A DNA stretch of 64,000 bases from Acanthosoma haemorrhoidale (lineage: Eukaryota > Arthropoda > Insecta > Hemiptera > Acanthosomatidae). How positions within the stretch are numbered: position 1 is the first letter of the stretch; each line of letters starts with the position of its first letter. Of this stretch, positions 23,269 through 33,571 are shown piece by piece. The notes below the pieces were generated by a model. It did no database searches. It was given only the letters and a program-made list of their open reading frames with translations, and had not been told where the DNA came from. The DNA is taken from contig CAKNEZ010000004.1 in assembly GCA_930367205.1 (NCBI GenBank), positions 159,001 through 223,000 on the forward strand, in the 5' to 3' direction. The position numbers were made by a program, and so were the translations under genes.

Positions 23269-25227
23269 ATATTCAATAAAATTTCTATTATAATTTTGAT
23301 ATTACTCAGTAATTAATTGATTCACTAAACTTATTATTATTCATGAGACTTGCTTTTATCATCGGCGAAAGAAAAAATTTACATTTAATTTCCAAGATAA
23401 AATGTTCTTTTTCAATTCATTTATCAAGACAGATGTACAGTTGTAACAAATTTTAATATTTAAAAGTAATAATAAACTAACTGGAGTCAGAGACTACAGA
23501 TCCTCGGACCTTCTAGTCTATATAAGAAAATAATACAACAATAATGCATGTAATACAAGGATAAGTATCATTCTGTGCATAGCTATTGACAGATGCATAG
23601 ATAGGCTGTGCATTGCGCAGGGGACAGACTAACAGTGCACTTGGCAACACATCGTCATTTGCATAATGACAGACCCGATGGCCTACATTAGCCACTGCCA
23701 CGGATCCAGGCATTTAGTAGTTAGTCCATGAATCAATCGAGGGTATCGTGCTAATGTGCATGTGCATGCACTGCGTGAGAAGATTAAAGTTTTTTTTTTC
23801 AATTTAAAAAAATGTTTTCTAGCCCTAATTTCTAATTTAACATGAAAGTCCCATTGTTTTACAACTCATGGCATTTAATTATTCAATATAAAAACCAAAC
23901 ATGAGCACTGTATTAATAACTAATAACTGGTGTATTGATCTCAGTGTGTAATTAATCATTATATAGTGGGCAGGGCGAGCATCGTTCCATGGACCCCATG
24001 GATCTCCGGAAGTCCGCTTTACACCCGAGCCATCCTTGTACACCCGTTAGCCTAGTCAATAACCTATCGAGAGAGTTTGACAAAGATAGCTCTTTAGCTG
24101 TTTTTCTTTGAAAGCTTTGCATTTGAAAGTTTGGAAACACTTTGCTGCTATGAATTGACCTTACTTACTAGTAATTACTGAATAGAGGCATATAGGGAAC
24201 TCTTCGAGTCGAGATAATATAAAAAATGGTTAATCACATGCTAAATGAAATTTACAACCACTGTCGCAGGCCATAAATAGGGCATAAAATGCAGGAATTT
24301 TCACCAGTTGTTTAAATGTTTAAATTCTGATTTTTGAAGGATACATGTGAGAGCAGCTCGAATATTAAGATGTATTGGTTAAAAAAATCTGTGGTATTGC
24401 TGGTTCTGGGTTCCAAACTTCAACGATGGATAGTGAGAGAGTGCAGAAGGACTCGAAATCTTCGATAAGAAAATCTCGATATAAAAAGTATGCTTCCTCA
24501 GCAGTGGCTGGCTGAGAGCAGCCCAAAGATTTTATTTGGTTTCGAAGTGACATAGCTGTTATCGGTCAAACTAAATCACACGCACGAGACCAGACAACTT
24601 GGATCGGTGATTTACCTTTTGTACGACAACATCAAGATGTAGCATTTCAAGGCCCTGACGTGAGGTGTTGCTATGAAGGATGATTTTATCCACGAATTTG
24701 GTTCAAATTGTAAGACGCGCATTAATTTAAACAAACACTTTTAATATAATAAAGTGGTCACTTTCACGGGCCTGGTTAAAGTATATGTTAGGGGAGGGGA
24801 AGCATTATGAAGTAGAATTTAATACTAATTTCGTAAAATTCACTATTAGTATGAATTTACGAAGCTGTACATGATAGCTAACAAGAGGACACAAAGGCAT
24901 ATTATGGCGAACTAAAACAACTTGACTAGTTCATAAGTAATCATAGAACCGTACCTGTACTTTTTCCACTAGGTCGCCTGCGTGCCTATACCTCTGTCTT
25001 GAGGAGAGGGAGGACTCCTGTGCAATGATCGACGAAAAATCAGAGAAAATAAAAATGGACGACCCTTGTGAATGAGCTGAAGAAATGGATAATCATAACT
25101 GACATCCTGAAAAAATGTGTTTTTTTAAATTTAAAGTTGATTCGACTAAATACTATTTAGAATCAAAGCTAAAAAATAAATGTGATTATAAAATTTTAAT
25201 TTGTATTTAATCCGGAATTAACAGCTT
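23269..25227. other. No recognisable gene
   Basis: Only short unrecognised open frames (up to 66 codons). Confidence 0.55.
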
Positions 25228-25650
25228 TATTGTGGTAAAATTACAATCTACCTCATTAGGCAATTAATAATTGTGATAAATGTTCTCATTCATACCATAT
25301 TTACAATTTTCATTCACTCGCTCATTCATACAGTAATTACAAACAGCCCAGATGGTTGTCATTTTCCTCCGATGCGAAAGAGGAAGCGGAATCCTGGGAA
25401 ATCTCCCACGCTCCTCCGTCAGCCACGTCACCGAATACGAACCAGTGGAGGCTGGCCAAGAGCGCGAGAGCCACATACGCTCAGGACATGATTGGAGAAG
25501 CTGGCCGTTGCCAGGACTCCCACTGTCACGTATATGCGTAGGTCACGTGGCCACTACCGTTTTAGTCTCCGAGGAGGATTATAGGGATGAGTGGTGCAGT
25601 GCAATGACTGTGCTACGGGATTAGGGTGGTTGGATAGGTTACTATATCAC
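25228..25650 (-). mobile_element. Jockey LINE 3' UTR fragment
   Basis: Minus-oriented copy of the jockey 3' region. The 3' end at about 25228 (attacaatctacctcattag) is shared with the copies at 47765 and 50585. The open frames overlapping it are chance readings of UTR sequence. Confidence 0.75.
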
Positions 25651-26331
25651 TAATTAGTGAATGCATCTAATTAAAATAATTAAATGTGTGATCTTATTAG
25701 TTAATCGAATTTCCACGATTTTGGCTTCGGGCATAATTTGTCGGAACTGTCTACTTCAAAGATTTCAGAGAAGCAAAGAGCAGAACGCTAGTCTTGTCAA
25801 TGCCAAATATATTTAGCAATGATGGAACACTAGTAATAGAATAGGCTGATGTTTGTTGTGAATTAGTTCAGAAATTTTAATATAAATAAATTATAAATTG
25901 GAAAGATATATTTGACAAACCCAGATTTAAGTTAAATGTGTTATTAAGTCTACACCGTAATATTAACTAACCCGACGTTCTCTGAATTTTAACCTTTCTC
26001 AAGTTCTTAGTTAAGTCTGATTATCTTTTACATGATTGAAAAAAATGTGAGGTTTTTGTTCCATCGAGTGATAGAAAAAGAGACGCATTAAACATAAAAA
26101 GAAATAAATCAAAACGGGCCCTCTTTCAAAGCGACAGTGAACTCATCGTTCTAGGCAAGACTCAAACCAAACTGGAGCAGTAATTCTTTAAACTTTTACT
26201 CCAAGAGGTCATTGACCAGGTGTAGTTGAGATGGAACAGGGAGTCGTAAAAGGTTGTAGTTCGTGAACTGGGGATGTTGTGACCTCAATTGAGTGTTTTT
26301 CAACAGTTCTACTCTCTGCAGAATCACCACA
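25651..26331. other. No recognisable gene
   Basis: Nothing identified before the U1 repeat unit starts. Confidence 0.5.
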
Positions 26332-26471
26332 GAAAATCATAGTTTGATTTATTCCTAATGATTTAGACACACGAAGAGAGTGCTATGGGATGATAAACAT
26401 TTATCTTAAATATCCTCCTGTAATAAATACCCGACGGCTAATAGTTTTTGGATTTCTTTAGGCCTTCGTTC

Positions 26472-27321
26472 TAGGGGTTACTCTGGATAGAAAATTGGAC
26501 TGGTCTAAACACATCAGGAATACTACTATGAAGGCACTTCGATGCCTCTATGCATGTAAAAGGGCTGTGGGTAGGACCTGGGGACTACAACCCAGAATGT
26601 TATTCTGGCTATATTCCGCAGCAGTTAGACCAATGGTGCTCTATGCCTCTATGGTGTGGTGGCACAGAGGTAGTATTAGTAAAAATAGAACTTTGCTTGG
26701 CAAATTACAGAGGCTTTCATGTCTCATGATCACTGGTGCCATGAGTACAACTCCTACTGCTGCAATGGAAGTCTTATTGAACTTGAATCCACTGCGCATA
26801 GAAGTAGAAGCGCAAGCCTTGAACGTGGCTTACAGACTTGCGAAATCAGGAACAAGATCACAATTTTCACGGATAGCCAGGCAGCCATTGGCGCCCTGAG
26901 AAGCTATACGACCAGATCTTATTTGGTTGAGGAGTGAGAGGACAAGGCAAGACTTTCTTGGAGAGAAACTAAGAAACAGGAACACTCGAAACTGTTTCTT
27001 AATGGACCCTGTAAGAGAAGAAGCTCAGCACTTCTATCAATGGACAGGTGGACACTCAAAAGTGTGACAGGACTCTATACAGGTCACTGTCGGTTGAATA
27101 AACACCTCTTTAATTTAGGGATAGTGGGATCACCAATCTGCAGATTCTGCAAGAAAGAGGGAGAAACGGCACGTCATATAATATGTGACTGTGATAACTT
27201 AGCTAGAAGGCGATACCTTCACTTTGGTAGTGATCGCATTGTAGACCCCAAACTATGTGAACTGATCGATCCATTCAGTATCCTCAGATTTGCAAAGGCC
27301 GTGGGCCTGTCACATATATAG
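26472..27321 (+). pseudogene. LINE ORF2 C-terminus (RNase H, zinc knuckle)
   Basis: Recognisable parts are LGVTLDRKLDWSKHI, LYSAAVRPMVLYASMVWW, an RNase H piece (ITIFTDSQAAIGAL) and a C-terminal zinc-binding motif CRFCKKEGETARHIICDC. The pieces are in different frames. The deletion between the connection domain and RNase H removes the first RNase H active-site residues. The stop at 27321 precedes a short 3' UTR. No catalytic RT palm is present. Confidence 0.85.
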
Positions 27322-27401
27322 GACAGGGACATGGACGGCGCACAATAGGTCTCAGTGAGGCCGCGGTGCACAAATGCCGGAGCAAATAATAATAATAATA
27401 A
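26472..27401 (+). mobile_element. LOA-like LINE, 5'-truncated, 13-bp TSD
   Basis: The insertion is flanked by taggccttcgttc at 26459-26471 and 27402-27414. The intact target sequence is seen in the other repeat units near 60475. It ends in an (AAT)n tail, typical of LOA/I-group LINEs. An internal deletion joins RT-connection and RNase H sequence. Confidence 0.9.
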
Positions 27402-28151
27402 TAGGCCTTCGTTCGGCCTATCCGAGAAACGGAGGTGCGTCCCATTAACACATGCTCTTGGACCCATTAGATGGGCAGAAAACGTTAGGCCGACCGGTCC
27501 CATCTTGCCCGGGGAAGAGCCGGATGCAGGGAATATCTACTCATGCCGATGCTCTGTCCGATCTTATATCTATCTATACGATACGCGGTGAGCTCCCCTT
27601 CCAGTTTTTATATATTTAGTCTCTTCTAGACATAATTATCCAAATATTTAACTAAAGTAGAGCCCAGAAAAAAACTAAACCATTCGATTTTAAATTTTCG
27701 TCATTGTACCAAAAACATTGATCAATCAATCAATCAATCAATTTTCACGGAAACTTTGGGCTAGGTATGACGACGCAGTATTGAGATGATGAGATACAAT
27801 GATCATCTCATTGTGGAGGATTGTCTCTGCCTCGGAGAGGGGGAAGGAGAAAATTATGAATCTCGTCATCAATGTCAGTCAGGCAGTTAGTTCATCAGGT
27901 AGGGAGTCGGTAGGAGAGTAGTCGTAAGTAGGTAGAGAGAGAGAGAACGAGGTAAGACGACGACGACGGGAATGAGTCTGAATCTGTTGTTGTATTTTTT
28001 ATTAGACAGACGGTGGTGATGCTTGATTATCTGTCTGTATGTCAACAAACTAGGTGTGGGGGTGTGAAAAGCTTGCACTAAGTACAAAGAGCGCAAAGCG
28101 TACATCCAGAACGAGACCCTACAGGTAGGTCTACAGAAGAGGTAGGTCTCC

Positions 28152-28378
28152 TTTTTTTTTTTTTTTTCTTCATAGCCCCTTTAAATTTACAGATAATTAT
28201 ATATAATTATAGATCCTCTGGCGAATCTATTTACAAATTATTTTGTATTCCCTGTAGCATCACTACATTATATACAGGTTTTGTTATTTTATAGAAATTA
28301 TATAATGAATAAACAAGTATAATGATATACATTCTACGTGACTTGACTGAACTGACTAATAAGGTAATGGGGCTCACC
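28152..28378 (-). mobile_element. 227-bp A-tailed retroposon, 9-bp TSD
   Basis: taggtctcc occurs at 28143-28151 and 28379-28387, while the other repeat units have the single uninterrupted site (61207 region). The inserted piece starts with a T-run and ends ggctcacc, so on the minus strand it is a short element with a poly(A) tail. There are no RNA polymerase III boxes that I can define. It may be a LINE 3' end or a SINE. Confidence 0.85.
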
Positions 28379-28430
28379 TAGGTCTCCCCTGTACACCTTC
28401 CCTTATATTAATTGTTTGTGGTGAAATTAT

Positions 28431-28594
28431 AACGGGAATGCGCGAACGCAGTCCCGACTACCGAAAATTACGCGCCCGAGATACCCGCATTTGGGGTATT
28501 CGCAGGGATCAGCTCAACCAAAGTGCAATGGAAAAGCCTCACCCTGGGGGAACCGCCTTATTGATCACGGTAGGCTCCCATGCCAGGTAAGTAT
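28431..28594 (-). ncRNA. U1: U1 snRNA gene, variant/pseudogene-like copy 1
   Basis: The minus strand begins ATACTTACCTGG, the 5' splice-site-pairing end of U1 snRNA. Stem-loop II has the U1A site ATTGCAC, followed by a CCCCAAATGCGGG loop III and a terminal CTGCGTTCGCGC stem-loop. Two features look damaged: the Sm site reads AATTTTCGG rather than AATTTTTGG, and loop I reads GATCAATAAGG where GATCAYGAAGG is usual for U1-70K binding. Length about 164 nt, as in other animals. The gene is flanked by conserved upstream sequence. I judge it a likely pseudogene or weak variant. Confidence 0.9.
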
Positions 28595-28633
28595 GCTATA
28601 ATTTGGGAAAATCCGAAAGTTGTCAAGTCAAAC

Positions 28634-28653
28634 CTAACCGCACTTGCGAGATT
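28634..28653 (-). promoter_or_regulatory. Candidate PSE of U1 copy 1
   Basis: It lies -40 to -59 from the U1 start, where arthropod snRNA genes carry a proximal sequence element. It differs at two bases from the matching segment of the other two copies. Assigned by position and conservation only. Confidence 0.35.
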
Positions 28654-29342
28654 GAACTGGATTCGGAGAAGATGAATGGCGGTCTAGCGATTCACCAGAT
28701 GCTGTAATATACAAAAAAAATGTTTCATTTATCTTACTACACAATATATTATCGAGTATAAATAGTTTAAACGCACCGAAAACATTTCCCTACCCGTATG
28801 AGTGCATATATCTTTGCATACCTCTCGATTCCACAGGTTAGCTAATGATTACACAGGTGGCGCTAGTACAGCTTCATTCTTGGTATCCACCCTTCAACTT
28901 TGACCGAGCTATCTCCCGAGCTATTTAGTAAACGCTCCAAAACGTATTATTTATTATATTTTTGAGATTTCCCTCATCTTATTTGCTAGTATTTATAATG
29001 ACAATATTTTATAAGATTTTTTATTTTTGGAGATACGCATAAAAAAAATATTGGGTATATGTTATTCGTTAGGAATCCGCTGAGATCCGTTCATTAAATT
29101 ATTTTTAATATTACTTTGCCACCGAATTAAATAGTGACTCTTGCTGTAACTTTATTTATGAATTATTATTCCTAATCCAACTATGATCTCGAATGATTGT
29201 ATCAATCGGGTGACTCCCGCAATAATATTTTGGTGTCTGTTTATCCTTAGCTCACAGATAAAACCTCCTCCTGTATGTAGTAAGCCGTAAAAATTTACTG
29301 ATCCCGATCTCACTAATCCGGAACTAGTAATCCTTTCAGTCA

Positions 29343-29861
29343 AGTAGATATAAAAGGCGGTTTGGGAATGAGTAACGAGGATATGACCTTGAAGGGTGTC
29401 GTATGACGTTATCTTGTGACCTTGAGGTGATTGCCCGTTCTCTGCAGGGCGAGGGGGGAGGAAATTCTGGGAATAGGTGTGTAATTTCGGGGAATTGGTG
29501 CGTCATGGGAGGGTGATAAGTGTTTATAAGTATGCCAGGAGCCACCAGATAGTAGATCTGGCTACATTGGGGGGGGAGATCTGGCAACGTCGCATGGGGA
29601 GTGAGTCACTGTGACTCACTATGCCCCGGTGACGAGCAGCTGGAGGGCTTGCCCTTGTGACGTAAGGCCATTCAGCGATAAGACCATTCATAGTTTCCCA
29701 GTGAAGTAAGGGCATTCAGCGATAAGACCTAGTTCTCCTGTGACGTAGGTTCCCCACCCAAGCGCGGCTTTAGCATGGGTCAGTTGAAGTATGGTATTAA
29801 TGTGGGTGGGGGTAAAATGTGTCTTTGATCTCAGTGCGTCTGTTCTTTCAATTAGTTCAAG
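29343..29861 (+). promoter_or_regulatory. Putative regulatory region upstream of BIR gene
   Basis: Contains a 19-bp palindrome with two AP-1-like sites (gtgagtcactgtgactcac, 29601-29619). A 29-bp direct repeat at 29657-29685 and 29701-29729 shares attcagcgataagacc. TGACGT CRE-like cores lie at 29658 and 29741. No ORF of note. The density of motifs just before the BIR-gene ATG suggests a promoter/enhancer, possibly viral. This is inference. Confidence 0.45.
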
Positions 29862-30174
29862 ATGAGTAAGCGCTTAGGTTGGAGTCTGAGGTATGAGAAT
29901 GATCGTCTGTCTACATTTGTTGGATGGTCTTCACCGGTGAGTGCCGTCAAGCTTGCATCAGCAGGATTTTATTATTTAAAAAAATTCAGACTTAACAAGG
30001 TGTCCTTTTTGTGGAGTAATATTACACGAATGGTTGGTACATGATGATCCTTTTGTAAATCACAAGAAATGGGCTAAATATTGTCCGTTTATTGAGTACT
30101 TGGAACAACTAGAGAAGCTACTATTATTACTAATAGATGAAGTTGATAATAAAAAAGAACATGAAAACAGCTAA
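29862..30174 (+). pseudogene. BIR-domain (IAP-like) gene with one frameshift
   Basis: ATG 29862 opens a frame with the N-terminal half of a baculovirus IAP repeat: an RLSTFVGW segment, then ASAGFYYL. The C-terminal half lies in the next frame and has the zinc ligands: RCPFCG (30000 region), W, DDPF, HKKW and CPF, ending at TAA 30172. The switch falls in an A7 tract (29978-29984), so a one-base slip explains it. About 104 codons, a single BIR and no RING visible. BIR proteins of this size occur in insect DNA viruses and in cells, where they restrain caspases. Its position beside a virion-gene block suggests viral cargo, but a host origin is possible. Confidence 0.8.
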
Positions 30175-30184
30175 CATGCGTTAG

Positions 30185-30628
30185 AGGTTTACAGGTTTTA
30201 TTCAAGAACTTGCACATTTAAAGGCCCAAATAGTTTTATATGAAATAAAAAAAAAACGAGATAAATCAACTAGTAAAAAAAATAGAAAAACTTCATCTAT
30301 CCCCACCTCTCTGTTAAACCTTTTAGTCTCGTTGAAGCCTAGCAAGATGGAGGGTCTACGACGATTGGTACTAGTGACTGAGTGCCACATCACTTGTAGC
30401 AAACTAGTTTGAGTTGGTCTTTGTGATTTGGTGTCCACTGTCGCTGTCATCGACAAGAAAACTACAGTGTATATGGATACAGAAGAATGGAAATTCATCG
30501 TCGTCCAAGTTCCAAGGATGTTGTCTCTTTTGCAAAGCAGGCCCATGAAATGGGAGGTTGAAAACCGACTAGGATGTAAAAATGTAAATTGCATTTTTTC
30601 CACCAGAGTCCATCAACCCTTTAGCTGA
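30185..30628 (+). pseudogene. Unrecognised plus-strand ORF with one internal stop
   Basis: One frame is open from about 30185 to 30628 apart from a TGA at 30410-30412. The N-terminal part is Lys-rich and possibly helical (ELAHLKAQIVLYEIKKKRDK). The C-terminal part includes TVYMDTEEWKFIVVQV and two Cys near the end. No good ATG at the left; an acceptor-like tttacag lies at 30189-30194, so it could be a second exon or a frameshifted continuation of the BIR gene. I assign no function. Confidence 0.4.
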
Positions 30629-30636
30629 ATACACCT

Positions 30637-30882
30637 TTGGCATGTTTCAACAAAAATGATGTGACAAAGCTTTATAGAGAAGTTAAGAAAATCAACGACT
30701 CACTGGTCTTGATAACCAAGATAGCTGAACTCTATAAGAAACATGAAGAAGGTGAAGAACCTGTGGAATCTTCATTAATGTACTTTAATATTAATACTAA
30801 TACCCTATTTAATAATTTAAATGAACTCGAGAAAATGTGTAATAATAGCCACATAAATTGTAATTTGAACTATATTCAATAA
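30637..30882 (+). CDS. Hypothetical 81-aa protein
   Basis: An intact small ORF just downstream of the previous one, on the same strand. It is charged, predicted helical by eye (KLYREVKKINDSLVLITKIA), with paired Cys near the C-terminus (MCNNSHINCN). The stop overlaps an AATAAA signal at 30878-30883, which fits a compact viral-type gene end. I recognise no family. It could be a structural or early viral accessory gene, or chance. Confidence 0.45.
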   Translation: MACFNKNDVTKLYREVKKINDSLVLITKIAELYKKHEEGEEPVESSLMYFNINTNTLFNNLNELEKMCNNSHINCNLNYIQ

Positions 30883-30981
30883 ATAATTGTTATGTCTATA
30901 CGTTATTTTTTTTAACTTTTCCCTAAGTAAAAAGGAGAATAAAGGTAAATAAAAAAAAAAATTTAATTTTTATGGTTTATT
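30878..30981. terminator. Convergent poly(A) signals
   Basis: AATAAA on the plus strand at 30878-30883 faces AATAAA on the minus strand (plus positions 30976-30981). They mark the meeting point of the plus-strand BIR side and the minus-strand virion block, an arrangement common in compact DNA viruses. Confidence 0.55.
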
Positions 30982-31010
30982 TGAAATAAATTATAGATGT
31001 AATATTACAG

Positions 31011-31232
31011 TTAATAATTAATATATTCATTGAGACATGAGAGTCTTCGTTTCTGGATAAATTCCTCATCCTCTCGCCATTCCTCAGGTAAGTTGTCCCA
31101 GATGTAGTATAATGTGTAGTCGAAAAGGTACAAAAGTAATGATCGAGGTAAAACTCTCAATTCTTCAGTAGTTAAAGTTTCGATACCTTCCTCTCCCAAA
31201 CGACGTATCACCGACTCCATTATATCCATCAT
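31011..31232 (-). CDS. Hypothetical small acidic protein
   Basis: An intact 73-codon frame, rich in Leu and Glu (RLGEEGIETLTTEELRVLPR, LPEEWREDEEFIQ), the last gene of the minus-strand block and followed by a minus-strand AATAAA. No known domain. Its spacing (45 bp from the next gene) and strand match the viral block, so I treat it as part of it. The ATG choice is uncertain, since two Met codons are adjacent. Confidence 0.45.
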   Translation of the reverse strand: MMDIMESVIRRLGEEGIETLTTEELRVLPRSLLLYLFDYTLYYIWDNLPEEWREDEEFIQKRRLSCLNEYINY

Positions 31233-31277
31233 ACTAATGCATCGTTTACTAGGAGGTATTTATAAATTCCCCTCCTC

Positions 31278-31948
31278 CTAAAACCACAAACACTGAGGAC
31301 TATTTTTTTTATGGTAGCTGAGAGGGTTGACTAATGATTTCCTGTCAAATAGCAGTCCACAGTATACGGACTTAACTCTATCTTTGACTCCTCGAATAAA
31401 TCCAGCATATGAAAGCAGATGATGAGGTAAGCCAATGTTTTTAAATGTTTGCCTTCTTATCTCTTCTTTTTTCAAATCTACAGCTTTAGAATTTTTTCCA
31501 ACCCATGTAGCCAGACGATGAGATTTAATGAGCAAACAAAGGAAGTGTTTAAATGAAAATGACGAGTCATCTGGTCATTATCTAATTGTTTCAAGTTTGG
31601 ACAACTGAAATCAAGAAGATCATAGAGTGATTTATCAATGAGTTCTTCTATAAATTTGCACTTTTCCATTCCTTTTGCCCATAATATATCATAGTCTTCT
31701 GTAATGCATATTAGGAAATACTTCATATCTTCATATTGTACATAACCATAGTCCCATTCCAATCCATGAATATGCTTTTTTACCCAAAGATTTGTCTTCG
31801 ACTGACTCACTTCTTCAACATCTTGAGGTGGTTTAAAAAACCAATGATATGATGAACCATGGCTGATTGAGATGATAGATAGTTCTTTAACAATTAATGA
31901 GTCAGAAGCCGTGCGATAGCCCTGAAAATAAATTACCGCCGAACGCAT
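31278..31948 (-). pseudogene. Unassigned virus-associated HGLxW protein, frameshifted
   Basis: The upper part has a pattern I associate with a protein found beside adintovirus/Polinton virion genes: a WFFKPPQDVEE segment, then KKHIHGLEWDYGYVQYED, AKGMEKCKFIE and FSCPNLKQL. The frame changes near 31530; the lower part (31278-31535) continues with SHRLATWVGKNSKAVDL and a conserved-looking KNIGLPHHLLSYAGFI region. Total about 220 codons. The function of the family is not known to me. It lies on the same strand as the capsid genes, after the hexon. The GTG/ATG start near 31948 is approximate. Confidence 0.55.
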
Positions 31949-32254
31949 CTTGCGGTTTACGCTCCTACGGTGAAATGAGATTATTATAGCCGACTGAATG
32001 GTTATATATAATTAAAGCAAGTGCGAAGCAATTGAACTTTTTTTAAAAATGAATTTATTAATTTACACTACAACAAAAGTTTTAAATAAAAAGATTTAAG
32101 TGTCTAAGCTACTAACTGAACGTGCATGAATGAATCACGGAAGGGGATTGCTTATCTCTAAGCGAGGAGCCTCATTTATATCATATCAAAAGGTCTACGA
32201 TCAGCATTATGACAAAGACTCAGCGCTTAAACTATATACATGCAGGTTTTTTTT

Positions 32255-33369
32255 TCAATAAATTTTGCGAACGAGACCTGTGCCAACCTCATATTCTACT
32301 ATTTTATCATGAAGAATGAGACAGTATGCCTTGGTATTAGCAGGGAAGTTCTCAATCACCTCTAGTTGAACGTGAATATCAATAGTCGTACTCTTTATCG
32401 CATCAGATTGTTTAGAACAATCTATAACGACTATAGGTGCTATGAGCTCAAAATCACATCGTGACAGCAGAGGTTGAGAATGTCTATTGCCATGATAACT
32501 TGTTTGAAATTCTTTATACATTTCGTAGAGGAGAGCCAATTTTCCAAGCTCGAAATCTATATTCAAATCATCATAGGGATATTGCTCGCTATTCAGATAG
32601 AGTTTCAAATTTTTCAATTTGCAACTATCAAACTGACTGTTATCTTTGCTAGCGTTTCTCAGTAAATTTGTCTGGAATGCGATAATAACATAGCGTGGCT
32701 TTTCTAAATTTGTCGATGTTTTTACAGTCTAGTTTTCTTGTTGTGTTGCAGGTAAATTAGGATATTCGTAAAGATCCCATGATCTGAACGGAATAGAGAT
32801 GACCTTGTTTTCATCTACCATTTTTAACAACTTCAGCCGTTCTTGATCAGAACATGAGGCATTCTCCAAATCACTTTATCTAATTTTATTACAACATCAT
32901 CGTCACCCTTTACGCAGTTCAAGTCAGTACTCAATCTGATCAAAACGAGTTCTTGCTTAAGATTAATTAAAATTTTTCGATAGTCCTCACATATCCCTAA
33001 GAGAATATCCAGTGGCAGACACACACTAAAAAAACCGTTTTATCAATTGAAAGTTTTGTCTACACCTGGGATTACCCATCCTGCATTTTCTAGACCTTTG
33101 ACTTGATTAGGTGAAAATGACGTATGGCCTTTAAGCGTTGTAGTTATTTCTGGGTTTCTCACTCTATTAACTTCAATACCATTCAATTCATATCTGATCT
33201 CATCAAACAAAAACGCAAAAGCGTTATTAGTCAATTTTGAAGCAGTTCCAGCAGTACCATCCTTTTTTGAAATTCGTCCTTCCAGATAAACAAAACTAAA
33301 TGAAGAAATCGTATAAACATCTTGTTGATGGATCGGTATTCTGATTTCATCAGACTTGTTCAAAGACAT
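32255..33369 (-). pseudogene. Hexon-like major capsid protein (double jelly-roll), broken
   Basis: This is the major capsid protein of adintovirus/Polinton type. N-terminal features are FLFDEIRYELNGIEVNRVRN and LKGHTSFSPNQVKGLENAGW (first jelly-roll). The middle has a VCLPLDILLGICEDYRKI segment. The C-terminal part has YLNSEQYPYDDLNIDF, VIDCSKQ and KAYCLILHDKIVEYE. About 370 codons, which is somewhat short. Breaks: two adjacent in-frame stops (TGA 33043-33045, TAA 33040-33042), a frameshift near 32850 just after MPHV, and a TAG at 32729-32731 where a Trp would be expected. It follows the penton gene by about 200 bp. The strong motif order makes the identity fairly secure, but it needs profile comparison. 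Confidence 0.8.
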
Positions 33370-33571
33370 TCTTCAAATTTTACGTCTGATGTAATATTTA
33401 GCATGTTGTTCATTTTTTTTTCTTATTTTTAACCGAAAACTACACTGTTTTAAAAAGTTAGCATTGACAGTTGTTTACGGTCTCGTCGATATTGGTTTAC
33501 TAATTCTTAATTGAGTATGACATCTCCTTTTATAACGGGCTTCAACTCGCACACAACTCTCTCTGGTAAAA

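Larger units (their letters stand above)
26332..29342. repeat. U1 snRNA repeat unit, diverged copy 1
   Basis: Collinear with 60249-62169 and 62616-64000 from gaaaatcatagtttgattta to the cctttcagtc end, with many small differences. It is longer because two transposons are inserted (26472-27401 and 28152-28378). The unit holds one U1 snRNA gene on the minus strand plus long conserved flanks with no protein gene that I recognise. Confidence 0.85.

Noticed and set aside
30202..30603. 133-codon minus-strand ORF opposite the unknown plus-strand ORF
   Set aside because: Phe/Leu-rich composition looks like the antisense of Lys-rich coding sequence; the plus frame fits the neighbouring genes better.
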